A DNA stretch of 64,000 nt from Atlantibacter hermannii (lineage in GTDB: Bacteria; Pseudomonadota; Gammaproteobacteria; Enterobacterales; Enterobacteriaceae). Positions within the stretch are counted from its first letter, which is position 1; the number at the start of each line of letters is the position of its first letter. The translations under genes and the position numbers were made by a program. The DNA lies in contig LR134136.1 of assembly GCA_900635495.1 (NCBI GenBank), forward strand, positions 3,410,001-3,474,000, in the 5' to 3' direction. The notes beneath the pieces were generated by a model, which saw only the letters and a list, made by a program, of their open reading frames with translations, did not search any database and had not been told where the DNA came from. Shown one piece after another: positions 8,684 to 16,045 of this stretch.

Positions 8684-10234
8684 TTGAGAAAATTAAAGAT
8701 TAATTATCTGTTTATCGGCATCGTGACCTTGTTACTGGCTGTGGCTCTTTGGCCCTCCATCCCCTGGTTTGATAACGCCGAAAATCGTATCGCCGCGATC
8801 AAAGCCCGGGGAGTGCTTCGCGTCAGTACGCTTTCCAGTCCCCTGATTTACAACCGGGTTAATGACAAAGTTGTTGGTCTGGATTATGAGCTGGCTCAGA
8901 GCTTTGCGGATTATCTTGGCGTAAAGCTTGAAATTACCGTCCGCCCAACCATTAACAAACTGTTCGACGATTTGGATGAAGGACGCGCCGATATTCTGGC
9001 GGCAGGCCTGGTCTACAATCAGGCGCGCAGTAAAAACTATCAGGCCGGTCCGGCCTATTATTCCGTCTCCCAGCAACTGGTGTACCGGGTCGGCACCTCC
9101 CGCCCGAAATCACTTGCCAACCTTACTGCTGAACAACTGACTATCGCCCCCGGCCATGTCGCGGCTAACGATCTGCAAGCCCTGAAAGAGAGCAAGTACC
9201 CGGATCTCAGCTGGCGTGTGGATGAACGTAATAACAGCAACGCCCTGCTTGAACAGGTGGCGAACGGCCAACTGGCATATACCGTGGCGGACTCCGTCGC
9301 GATTAATCTTTTCCAGCGCGTTCATCCGCAGATTGCCGTGGCGCTGGACATTACGGATGAACAGCCTGTCACCTGGTTTAGTTTGCGCGATGGCGATAAT
9401 TCCCTTTCCGCCGCCCTGCTCGACTTTTTCAATCAAATTTCCGAAGACGGTACGCTGGCACGCCTGGAAGAGAAATATCTCGGTCACGGCGACGACTTTG
9501 ACTATGTCGATACCCGCAGTTTTTTACGTGCAGTAGACAACGTTCTGCCGGAACTGCAGCCGTTATTTGAAAAATACGCCACCGATATCGACTGGAAACT
9601 GCTGGCGGCAATTTCCTATCAGGAATCCCACTGGGACGCGCAGGCCACCTCGCCTACCGGGGTGCGCGGCCTGATGATGCTCACCCGCAACACGGCGCAA
9701 AGTCTGGGGTTGAGCGACCGTCTCGATCCGGAGCAGAGCATAAGCGGCGGCGCGCGTTACCTGAAGGATATGATGGGCAAAGTGCCGGAAAGCGTGCCTG
9801 AAGAAGAGCGGATCTGGTTTGCGCTGGCGGCTTACAATATGGGTTATGCCCATATGCTGGATGCGAGGGCGCTTACCGCGAAACAGAAAGGCAACCCCGA
9901 CAGTTGGGCCGATGTGAAACAGCGCCTGCCGTTACTCAGCCAGAAGCCTTATTACTCGAAAACCACCTACGGTTATGCGCGCGGTCATGAAGCTTACGCG
10001 TATGTTGAGAATATCCGTAAATATCAAATCAGCCTGGTAGGCTATTTAATGGAGAAAGAGAAGAAGGCTGAACAGCAGCGGCAACTGGCGGAAGCCTACC
10101 CGGTCGCGTTGCCGGGCGATGCGCCGGCTAATCCTTTCGCGATGCTTCCTTTTGGGCCTTTTTCTCAAGCCGCCGAACTCGAAAAAAATCGCTTAACAGT
10201 GCCGAACAACTCGGGGCCAGTACGCCCTCAATAA
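8684..10234 (+). CDS. mltF: membrane-bound lytic murein transglycosylase F
   Basis: Lytic transglycosylase of 516 residues (518 in E. coli). It starts at TTG (8684), the position that keeps the conserved N-terminus MRKLKINYLF; no ATG is better placed. Domains: N-terminal signal/anchor helix (about 7-27), a periplasmic solute-binding-like regulatory domain (about 35-265), then an SLT family 1 catalytic domain with the catalytic Glu in AISYQESHWDAQATSPTGVRG and the later AAYNMGYAHMLDARAL motif. It cleaves peptidoglycan to 1,6-anhydromuropeptides at the outer membrane. The last 35 codons are read opposite to the tadA 3' end (107-bp convergent overlap). Confidence 0.96.
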   Translation: MRKLKINYLFIGIVTLLLAVALWPSIPWFDNAENRIAAIKARGVLRVSTLSSPLIYNRVNDKVVGLDYELAQSFADYLGVKLEITVRPTINKLFDDLDEGRADILAAGLVYNQARSKNYQAGPAYYSVSQQLVYRVGTSRPKSLANLTAEQLTIAPGHVAANDLQALKESKYPDLSWRVDERNNSNALLEQVANGQLAYTVADSVAINLFQRVHPQIAVALDITDEQPVTWFSLRDGDNSLSAALLDFFNQISEDGTLARLEEKYLGHGDDFDYVDTRSFLRAVDNVLPELQPLFEKYATDIDWKLLAAISYQESHWDAQATSPTGVRGLMMLTRNTAQSLGLSDRLDPEQSISGGARYLKDMMGKVPESVPEEERIWFALAAYNMGYAHMLDARALTAKQKGNPDSWADVKQRLPLLSQKPYYSKTTYGYARGHEAYAYVENIRKYQISLVGYLMEKEKKAEQQRQLAEAYPVALPGDAPANPFAMLPFGPFSQAAELEKNRLTVPNNSGPVRPQ

Positions 10235-10628
10235 CCTGCATGTGATGGTTCATGCCCGGATGCGCGGGCACATTCATTAACGATCCTACCGCCCCGGTTT
10301 TCGCGTCGCGCGCGCCGAAAACCAGCGTGCCGATACGGCTGTGTACCATCGCGCCCGCGCACATGATGCACGGCTCCAGGGTGACATACAACGTGGTATT
10401 CAGCAGACGATAGTTTTGCAGCACCATTCCGCCCTGACGCAATGCCATAATCTCGGCGTGCGCCGTCGGATCGTGACGGCCAATAGGCCGGTTCCAGCCT
10501 TCGCCGATGACGCGATTATCCTGCACTAATACTGCGCCAACCGGCACTTCGCCTTCATCCCAGGCGCGCTGCGCCAGCGTCAGCGCGTGCTGCATCCAGT
10601 ATTCATGGGTAAATTCAGTGTCTGACAC
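10128..10628 (-). CDS. tadA: tRNA-specific adenosine deaminase
   Basis: Zinc-dependent deaminase of 166 residues that converts the wobble adenosine A34 of tRNA-Arg(ACG) to inosine. The cytidine-deaminase fold motifs are present: HAE (in PTAHAEIMAL) with the zinc-binding His and proton-shuttling Glu, and PCIMCAGAM with the two zinc-binding Cys. It begins MSDTEFTHEYWMQHAL, consistent with the family. A TATAAT element lies 30-35 bases upstream, inside the loop of a hairpin that also looks like the pgpC terminator. The 3' end overlaps mltF by 107 bp in opposite orientation. TadA is essential in E. coli. Confidence 0.97.
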   Translation of the reverse strand: MSDTEFTHEYWMQHALTLAQRAWDEGEVPVGAVLVQDNRVIGEGWNRPIGRHDPTAHAEIMALRQGGMVLQNYRLLNTTLYVTLEPCIMCAGAMVHSRIGTLVFGARDAKTGAVGSLMNVPAHPGMNHHMQVIEGVLAPSCSALLSDFFRVRRLEKKAQKEASRKD

Positions 10629-10643
10629 GCGATACTCCTGGCG

Positions 10644-10678
10644 AAAAAAGCGGGCGCATTATACCCAAAAACGCCCGC
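10644..10678 (-). terminator. pgpC terminator hairpin, containing the tadA -10 element
   Basis: Stem GCGGGCG/CGCCCGC (10650-10656/10672-10678) followed on the minus strand by six T residues, 33 bases after the pgpC stop codon. The 15-nt loop contains TATAAT on the minus strand (10658-10663), a good -10 for tadA, whose ATG is 30 bases further on. Confidence 0.7.
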
Positions 10679-10711
10679 CGCGCATCAGGAAGGGTGAATT
10701 CAGCGTATGAA

Positions 10712-11347
10712 TTATTCCAGCTGTTGCAGCTCACCGCGCGGTGTGACACGCCAGCGGTGCTGACAAAAATAGAGTAAGGGGTTGTCCTGGCGAGAATCGC
10801 TATAGCCGCTGTACAGGCGCAACGGCGTACCGATCTGCTGCTCAAGCTGCGCCACTTTCTCATGGCCGAGGCAACGCAGAGTAAGAACCCAGCCGCCGTG
10901 GCGTCGGGCTATCTGGCTGGCAATGAGTTTGACTTTCGGAAGCCAGGGGGTATCAAAGTACACCTGCTCTACCAGCGGCATCGGCGACCCGGTGATCAAC
11001 CACACGTCCGCATCAGAGCTTTCCAGATAGGCGGTAAGGCGCTCATGCACCACCGGAAAGGTAATCACCTGACCGCGAAACCAGGCGACAAACTCCTGCT
11101 GTAACTGCGTAAGCCGGGCTTCGCTATGGCCAAATGTACATCCCCACAGTAACAAACTCATCGGCCAGCGCGCGGCGCGGCCTTTAATTGCCAGGCCCGC
11201 CAGAATCACCGGCAGCAGCGGAATAACAATCAGCACATTTAACGGCTGGCGGCGCAATAAATAGCGTAAAAAGGTGCCAAACATATCCTGCTGATGCAGG
11301 GTGCCGTCCAGATCGAAAAACACTACCCGACGTTCATTATTTGCCAA
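10712..11347 (-). CDS. pgpC: phosphatidylglycerophosphatase C
   Basis: HAD-superfamily phosphatase of 211 residues (YfhB). It removes phosphate from phosphatidylglycerophosphate to give phosphatidylglycerol at the inner membrane. HAD motif I is FFDLDGTLH near the N-terminus (nucleophile and acid/base Asp), motif II WLITGSP, and a late motif around GYSDSRQDNPLL. A hydrophobic segment after RRQPLN (about 35-55) is probably membrane-inserted. I choose a TTG start at 11347 preceded by a good AGGAG: it gives exactly the K-12 length. The frame is open for 12 more codons upstream to 11383, without family similarity. Confidence 0.93.
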   Translation of the reverse strand: MANNERRVVFFDLDGTLHQQDMFGTFLRYLLRRQPLNVLIVIPLLPVILAGLAIKGRAARWPMSLLLWGCTFGHSEARLTQLQQEFVAWFRGQVITFPVVHERLTAYLESSDADVWLITGSPMPLVEQVYFDTPWLPKVKLIASQIARRHGGWVLTLRCLGHEKVAQLEQQIGTPLRLYSGYSDSRQDNPLLYFCQHRWRVTPRGELQQLE

Positions 11348-11486
11348 ACTTCGCTCCTCTGGACATTGAACTCCCAGGACCATGATTTACCCGGTGTTGT
11401 AAGCCTAACAGATAGCGCCCGATTTTTCCGGTCACCCCCTGTGAAAGCGCCGCTACGCCCTGAACGCAAAGGGCAAAAATGCATGA

Positions 11487-11559
11487 GAATTCCCGTATTC
11501 AGGCTTGCAGCAGTGAATATTTAATTCATAATGTTAACGAATAATGGAATATATAATTC
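11487..11559 (+). promoter_or_regulatory. candidate operator array upstream of yfhH
   Basis: Two matching palindromes, GAAT-N5-ATTC at 11515-11527 and 11547-11559, lie 32 bases centre to centre (three helical turns), with a looser GAAT-N6-ATTC copy at 11487-11500. All are within 135 bases upstream of the yfhH ATG. The repeated dyad and phasing suggest binding sites for a dimeric regulator, most simply autoregulation by YfhH. Inference only. Confidence 0.45.
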
Positions 11560-11619
11560 GTTTTTGCGGGTGCGTGTCATTCGCTTCATTTTCAGCGGCT
11601 TATGCCTGCGGAGTCTGTC

Positions 11620-12468
11620 ATGAATAGTTTGATTCGCATTCGTCAACGTTATCCCAGCCTGGCGCAAAGCGATCGTCGTCTGGCTGAATTTATTCTGGCG
11701 AATCCGGAAAATACCCGGCACCTCAGCTCTCAGCAGTTAGCCGAAGCGTCCGGCGTAAGTCAGTCCAGCGTGGTGAAATTCGCGCAGAAGATGGGGTACA
11801 AAGGCTATCCGGCATTAAAGCTCGCCATCAGCGATGCCCTGGTGAGCAATCCGAATCCGCATTCCATCCCCGTACATAATGAAATTCTGGGTGACGATCC
11901 GCTGTTGCTGGTTGGTGAAAAGCTGATTAAAGATAATCTGGCCGCCATGCACGCATCGCTGGATATCAACAGTGAAGATAAACTTGTCGAGTGCGTACAA
12001 CTCCTGCGCAATGCCCGCCGTATCGTGCTCACCGGCATCGGCGCATCCGGCCTGGTGGCGAAAAACTTTTCCTGGAAGCTAATGAAAATCGGCCTCAACG
12101 TAGTAGCTGAACAGGATATGCATGCCCTGCTGGCGGCCGTCCAGGCGCTGGATGCCCAGGACGTCATGCTGGCGATTTCATACTCTGGTGAAAGACGGGA
12201 AATTAACTTAGCGGCAGATGAAGCATTGCGCGCCGGGGCGAAAATCATCGCCATCACTGGTTTTACCCCTAATGCCTTACAGCAACGGGCCACACGCTGT
12301 CTGTATACCATCGCGGAAGAGCAGGCTACCCGCAGCGCGGCTATTTCCTCAACCAGCGCGCAAATGATGTTGACCGACCTGCTTTTTATGGCGCTGGTGC
12401 AGCAGGATCTGGAAAACGCGCCGGAGCGTATCCGCCACAGTGAAGCGCTGGTTAAAAAGCTGGTGTAA
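11620..12468 (+). CDS. yfhH: RpiR/MurR-family transcriptional regulator YfhH
   Basis: Transcriptional regulator of 282 residues with the RpiR architecture: N-terminal helix-turn-helix (about 1-77, with LSSQQLAEASGVSQSSVVKF as the DNA-binding core) and a C-terminal SIS sugar-phosphate-binding domain (about 125-260, with VLTGIGASG and AISYSGERREI). I start it at the ATG at 11620, which has GGAG six bases upstream and gives the K-12 length; an ATG 18 bases earlier is possible. The effector is not known to me. It stands alone here, so targets cannot be read from an operon; paired palindromes upstream suggest autoregulation. Confidence 0.9.
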   Translation: MNSLIRIRQRYPSLAQSDRRLAEFILANPENTRHLSSQQLAEASGVSQSSVVKFAQKMGYKGYPALKLAISDALVSNPNPHSIPVHNEILGDDPLLLVGEKLIKDNLAAMHASLDINSEDKLVECVQLLRNARRIVLTGIGASGLVAKNFSWKLMKIGLNVVAEQDMHALLAAVQALDAQDVMLAISYSGERREINLAADEALRAGAKIIAITGFTPNALQQRATRCLYTIAEEQATRSAAISSTSAQMMLTDLLFMALVQQDLENAPERIRHSEALVKKLV

Positions 12469-12763
12469 TGTGACGGGCGCGGCGCGTCTTTGCCCGCATC
12501 GCCTGACGCCTCTCCTCAGGAAGTCCATTCATTAAATAAATATAAGAAAATATATATTTCATTCGTCAATATATTACAGCTTATTCCTGTTTACCTTCTG
12601 AAATAAATTTGCGCATAAATCGCACGGAAACATTGTAAGAAAAACCAGAAGCCCTATAATCCAGCCTTTCTGAATTCCCCTTTTAAAAATTTTAATTTCT
12701 AAAAATCACACTGCCCGTGATATTCAATGGGTATTTTCTGGTTATTGTAAAAGGATTTATTCT
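12469..12763. other. intergenic region, AT-rich
   Basis: 295 bases between yfhH and the next gene. The first 60 bases are GC-rich with a short dyad CCTGA/TCAGG (about 12503-12521) that may end the yfhH transcript. The remainder is strongly AT-rich and probably holds the promoter of the following gene; I see no convincing ORF or RNA. Confidence 0.4.
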
Positions 12764-13213
12764 ATGAAAGCTCAGTTACTGCTATTACTTGCGTTTATTC
12801 ACCTTCCGGCAATTGCTCAATCCATTGATATTGCGATGATTGGCGATAAAAAAGCAGAAAGCCACCAGGTTTGTGGTAAAAATATCGATGTGCAAATAAG
12901 AAAAATGAATGATGATTCAATAATAATCAGCCTGATGAATAACAAAACCCACGACCGGGATTTTTTCCGATCCACAGAAGCGACCTCACACACAATGAAG
13001 TATTCAAAGTTTCTTCCGGTACGTTTCGATAACCTCTCGAAAACGTTTATTGCCGAAGATAAACCAGATATTGAAATTGTGTGGGGAAATTATCTTGATG
13101 AGAAAAAGGCCGTAAAATATAACCTGGCACTGGGGCCACAGGTTTATGAGTGCGGCCTGTTGCAAAAATGGCCGAATGAAACGGCAAATCTGTTATACGG
13201 TGAAACCCAATAA
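12764..13213 (+). CDS. predicted secreted protein, unknown function
   Basis: Small exported protein of 149 residues that I do not recognise. The N-terminus is a clear Sec signal peptide (MKAQLLLLLAFIHLPAIAQ, cleavage about residue 19). The mature part is hydrophilic, lysine- and asparagine-rich, with two cysteines (Cys37 and Cys130) that could form one disulfide, so a periplasmic or secreted location is likely. AT-rich codon use (many AAA, ATA, AAT codons) differs from the GC-rich neighbours and suggests acquisition by transfer. AAGGATTTATTCT upstream gives a plausible ribosome binding site. A hairpin at 13299-13333 may terminate it. Confidence 0.75.
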   Translation: MKAQLLLLLAFIHLPAIAQSIDIAMIGDKKAESHQVCGKNIDVQIRKMNDDSIIISLMNNKTHDRDFFRSTEATSHTMKYSKFLPVRFDNLSKTFIAEDKPDIEIVWGNYLDEKKAVKYNLALGPQVYECGLLQKWPNETANLLYGETQ

Positions 13214-13298
13214 ATACTCACCTCCTGTGCGGCGCATTTTTCGTGCCCTCAGAGAATCCTTTCCCCTTTTATCGGATTGACTGATTATTCCCGGACAC

Positions 13299-13335
13299 AG
13301 GATGTTCGCCAGACCACGCATGACGAACATCCTTT
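13299..13335 (+). terminator. possible terminator, bidirectional region
   Basis: A 10-bp perfect stem (AGGATGTTCG/CGAACATCCT) with a 15-nt loop, followed by TTTA, between the unknown secreted protein and the convergent acetyltransferase gene. The loop is long and the T-tract short, so efficiency is uncertain. Confidence 0.5.
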
Positions 13336-13354
13336 ACCTGCCAGAACGCGCCTG

Positions 13355-14164
13355 TCAAAGAGACATAAACACCTGAGACAGATTAAATTTTTGATAACGA
13401 TACGGCTGGATAGCGCCTGAAGAAATGTTGTCACTCATTTCCCGGATGAAAAATTCGATATCGTCACACTTATTATTATCGGGCAGGTCGACGTATTGAT
13501 AATTCCACCACTGTATTTTCAACAGTTCCTGAATCACATCGGGTGCAAATCGATATTTGATCACTTTCGCAGGAATGCCCGCCACTATCGCGTAAGGCGG
13601 GACGTCTTTAGTTACCACAGAATTTGCCGCGACCACCGCACCATCACCGATGGTTATACCCCCTTTCAGGACCACATCATTACCGATCCAGACGTCATGA
13701 CCAATAACAGGACTTTTTGTCTGAGTAATAAATGGCTTTAACGCCCACTGCCGATCAAATTTCTGCATGGCGAATTTATCAAACTCGCCATTATAGGTGA
13801 GCATATGCGTAGTAAAACGATTCATGGGGTGATTTCCCCCCATTATTTTGACATGGGAGGCGATGCTGCAATAGCGACCGATAGTCACATTGCCAGTAAA
13901 ACGGCAGGTCGGAAACGAAAACGCGCCAACGCTGGAAAAATTCTTTACCGGCATGGTTGAATATTGTTCTGCAATAACATTCTCTTCAATTTTAACTTTA
14001 TCGCCTTTGGTAAAAAGAAATAGATTTCTTTCTTTATAGACCTTCTTTCCATTGTGGCTAAGATATATATCGTTATCCATACAGAATTCATAATGTTTTT
14101 TGGTCCAGCGAAAAGCGAGTACTTTATTTCCGGGCTCAGTGAATTTATATAATTTAACGTTCAT
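13355..14164 (-). CDS. CatB-related hexapeptide-repeat acetyltransferase
   Basis: Protein of 269 residues. The central part (about 75-215) is a left-handed beta-helix of hexapeptide repeats (for example VTIGRYCSIASHVKIMGG, VIGHDVWIGNDVVLKGG, ITIGDGAVVAANSVVTKDV), ending in PPYAIVAGIPAKVIKYRF. This is the signature of the xenobiotic/CatB-type and NodL-like acyltransferases. GGNHPMNRF carries the probable catalytic His. It should transfer acetyl from acetyl-CoA to a hydroxyl, but the substrate (antibiotic, sugar or lipid) cannot be told. The N-terminal 70 residues are not repeat-like. AT-rich composition, absent from K-12 at this position: probable horizontal acquisition. Confidence 0.85.
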   Translation of the reverse strand: MNVKLYKFTEPGNKVLAFRWTKKHYEFCMDNDIYLSHNGKKVYKERNLFLFTKGDKVKIEENVIAEQYSTMPVKNFSSVGAFSFPTCRFTGNVTIGRYCSIASHVKIMGGNHPMNRFTTHMLTYNGEFDKFAMQKFDRQWALKPFITQTKSPVIGHDVWIGNDVVLKGGITIGDGAVVAANSVVTKDVPPYAIVAGIPAKVIKYRFAPDVIQELLKIQWWNYQYVDLPDNNKCDDIEFFIREMSDNISSGAIQPYRYQKFNLSQVFMSL

Positions 14165-14596
14165 AGTCAGGCAACCAAATAAAATAATGAAATGACGATA
14201 ACCTAATCATTCCGGTTAATCAACCAGACGAATATAATGCCGTAGGGCTGTTTTCTTGCCAGACAAATGCCGAGGAAGGCTTTTCCTGAAAAGATCGTCG
14301 TAAGCCAGGCGGCAGAGCAATGTTGCGTTGGATACCTACTCAACCGTGGTCAAATCACCATGATTATTGGGGCTATGCAGTTTCTGTGGTACAGTGCGCG
14401 GCATTCTTCAGAGCTCGTCCGGCGGCGCACGCAGGCGTTCACCGTAATAAACAGCTGCACATTCAGGCGTAGCGTTAACGGACCTGGTGGTTAGCGTTTA
14501 ATACACCGCACCGACATACAGTAGATTATTTTCGTGGACGTGCTTTTGCGGACGTAACTTACTGAACTTATTTGGCTTTAATGGTAACTTTTTGAC
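14165..14596. other. intergenic region upstream of yfhL
   Basis: 432 bases between the divergent acetyltransferase gene and yfhL. The left third is AT-rich and presumably holds the acetyltransferase promoter; the right two thirds return to backbone composition and must hold the yfhL promoter. Short open frames here lack ribosome binding sites and family similarity. I see no RNA gene I can name. Confidence 0.4.
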
Positions 14597-14857
14597 ATGT
14601 CATTACTCATTACTCAGCGCTGTATCAATTGTGATATGTGCGAGCCGGAATGCCCTAACGAAGCGATTTCCATGGGCGACAGCATCTATCAAATTAATCC
14701 TGACCGTTGTACTGAATGCGTGGGTCATTACGACACGCCGACTTGCCAGAAGGTATGCCCTATTCCTAATACCATCCTGAAAGATCCGGACCATAAGGAA
14801 AGTGAAGAACAACTCTGGGATAAATTCGTTGTTCTTCACCACGCCGATAAGATTTAA
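14597..14857 (+). CDS. yfhL: 2[4Fe-4S] ferredoxin-like protein YfhL
   Basis: Small cytosolic ferredoxin of 86 residues, the normal length. Two Fe-S motifs are seen: CINCDMCEPECP near the N-terminus and CTECVGHYDTPTCQKVCP in the second half, the latter with the insertion typical of Allochromatium-type ferredoxins. The physiological partner is not established from sequence. The TAA stop overlaps the convergent acpS stop by 4 bases (14854-14857), so there is no room for the shoB/ohsC locus that lies between these genes in E. coli K-12. Confidence 0.95.
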   Translation: MSLLITQRCINCDMCEPECPNEAISMGDSIYQINPDRCTECVGHYDTPTCQKVCPIPNTILKDPDHKESEEQLWDKFVVLHHADKI

Positions 14858-15235
14858 CTTTCGATTATAACCGTCGCGCAGGCGTAATGACGCTCATCGG
14901 ACAGGGTCACATGCACCGAAGCGACGCCCATGCGCTGCGCCAGCGCCAGTGCTTCATCCCACAGACGAAGCCCCGGCTTGCCCAGCGCGTCGTTAAAGAC
15001 TTCAAACTGGTTAAACGCCAGCCCGTTACGGATCCCGGTGCCAAAAGCTTTCGCTGCCGCCTCTTTAACCGCGTAGCGTTTTGCCAGAAAACGCACCGGC
15101 TGCTGATGAGCCTGGTATTGCTCCCATTCACTGGCGCTTAAGACGCGTTTAGCAAGCCGATCGCCCGAACGGGAAATCACCCCCCTCAATGCGGGCGATT
15201 TCCACAATGTCCGTTCCGAGACCTAAAATCGCCAT
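14854..15235 (-). pseudogene. acpS: holo-[acyl-carrier-protein] synthase, frameshifted
   Basis: AcpS transfers 4'-phosphopantetheine from CoA to acyl carrier protein and is normally essential. Here the reading frame is broken. It starts at the ATG at 15235, giving MAILGLGTDIVEIARIEG, which holds the Mg-binding Asp of GTDIVE. It then shifts at a run of six G on the minus strand (15180-15185), where five would keep the frame, and continues as GVISRSGDRLAKRVL to the usual C-terminus VIIES. With one base removed it is 126 codons, exactly the K-12 length. The downstream fragment alone (TTG start at 15207) lacks the metal-binding N-terminus. The ATG overlaps the pdxJ stop (TAATG), so the genes are coupled. 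Sequencing error is the likeliest cause. Confidence 0.9.
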
Positions 15236-15966
15236 TAGCGACGCGCTTCCAGCATCAGGCGTTTCATCTCTGAAACTGCTTCTTTCAGACCGCTCATGAC
15301 CGCACGACCAATGATGGCGTGACCGATATTAAGCTCATGCATTTCCGGCAGCGCCGCGATCGGTTGCACGTTGTGATATGTCAGACCGTGACCGGCATTG
15401 ACTTTGAGACCTTTGCTCGCCGCGTAGGTCGCCGCGTTGGCGATACGCGCCAGCTCTTTTGCCTGCGTGGCCTCATCTTTCGCATCGGCATAACAGCCGG
15501 TATGAATTTCGATGAATGGCGCGCCGACGTCGGCAGCCGCGTCGATTTGCTCGATATCCGCATCGATAAATAACGAAACCAGAATATTCGCGTCGGCCAG
15601 ACGTTTACAGGCGTCACGCATTTTTTCACGCTGCCCGGCCACGTCCAGCCCGCCTTCGGTGGTCACTTCCTGACGCTTTTCCGGCACCAGGCAGCAGAAA
15701 TGCGGTTTGGTCTCACAGGCGATCGCCAACATCTCTTCCGTTACGGCCATTTCAAGGTTCATACGGGTATCAAGGGTTTCACGCAGAATGCGGACATCAC
15801 GATCGGTGATATGGCGGCGATCTTCACGCAGGTGGACCGTAATGCCATCCGCCCCCGCCTGCTCGGCGATAAAAGCGGCCTGAACCGGATCGGGGTAAGC
15901 CGTACCGCGCGCGTTACGTAGCGTAGCGATATGGTCGATATTGACGCCTAACAGTAATTCAGCCAT
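15235..15966 (-). CDS. pdxJ: pyridoxine 5'-phosphate synthase
   Basis: Enzyme of 243 residues that condenses 1-deoxyxylulose 5-phosphate with 3-amino-2-oxopropyl phosphate to make pyridoxine 5'-phosphate (vitamin B6 pathway). A TIM-barrel protein with the conserved N-terminus LLLGVNIDHIATLRNARG (including the catalytic His region), ITVHLREDRRHI and VNAGHGLTYHNV. I start it at the ATG at 15966 to match the family; the frame is open for 8 codons more. It overlaps acpS by one base (TAATG) and belongs to the rnc-era-recO-pdxJ-acpS group. Confidence 0.97.
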   Translation of the reverse strand: MAELLLGVNIDHIATLRNARGTAYPDPVQAAFIAEQAGADGITVHLREDRRHITDRDVRILRETLDTRMNLEMAVTEEMLAIACETKPHFCCLVPEKRQEVTTEGGLDVAGQREKMRDACKRLADANILVSLFIDADIEQIDAAADVGAPFIEIHTGCYADAKDEATQAKELARIANAATYAASKGLKVNAGHGLTYHNVQPIAALPEMHELNIGHAIIGRAVMSGLKEAVSEMKRLMLEARR

Positions 15967-16045
15967 GACAATCCTCGATAAACAGTACAAAGTGGCGGCA
16001 GTTTACACCCGCTGAGGAAAGTGTGGCTACGGGAAGCCGTGATTG

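Noticed and set aside
12475..12530. REP/BIME-like palindrome after yfhH
   Set aside because: GC-rich and partly symmetrical but does not match the REP consensus.
14267..14494. 75-codon frame upstream of yfhL
   Set aside because: No ribosome binding site or family similarity; it crosses a region that should hold the yfhL promoter.
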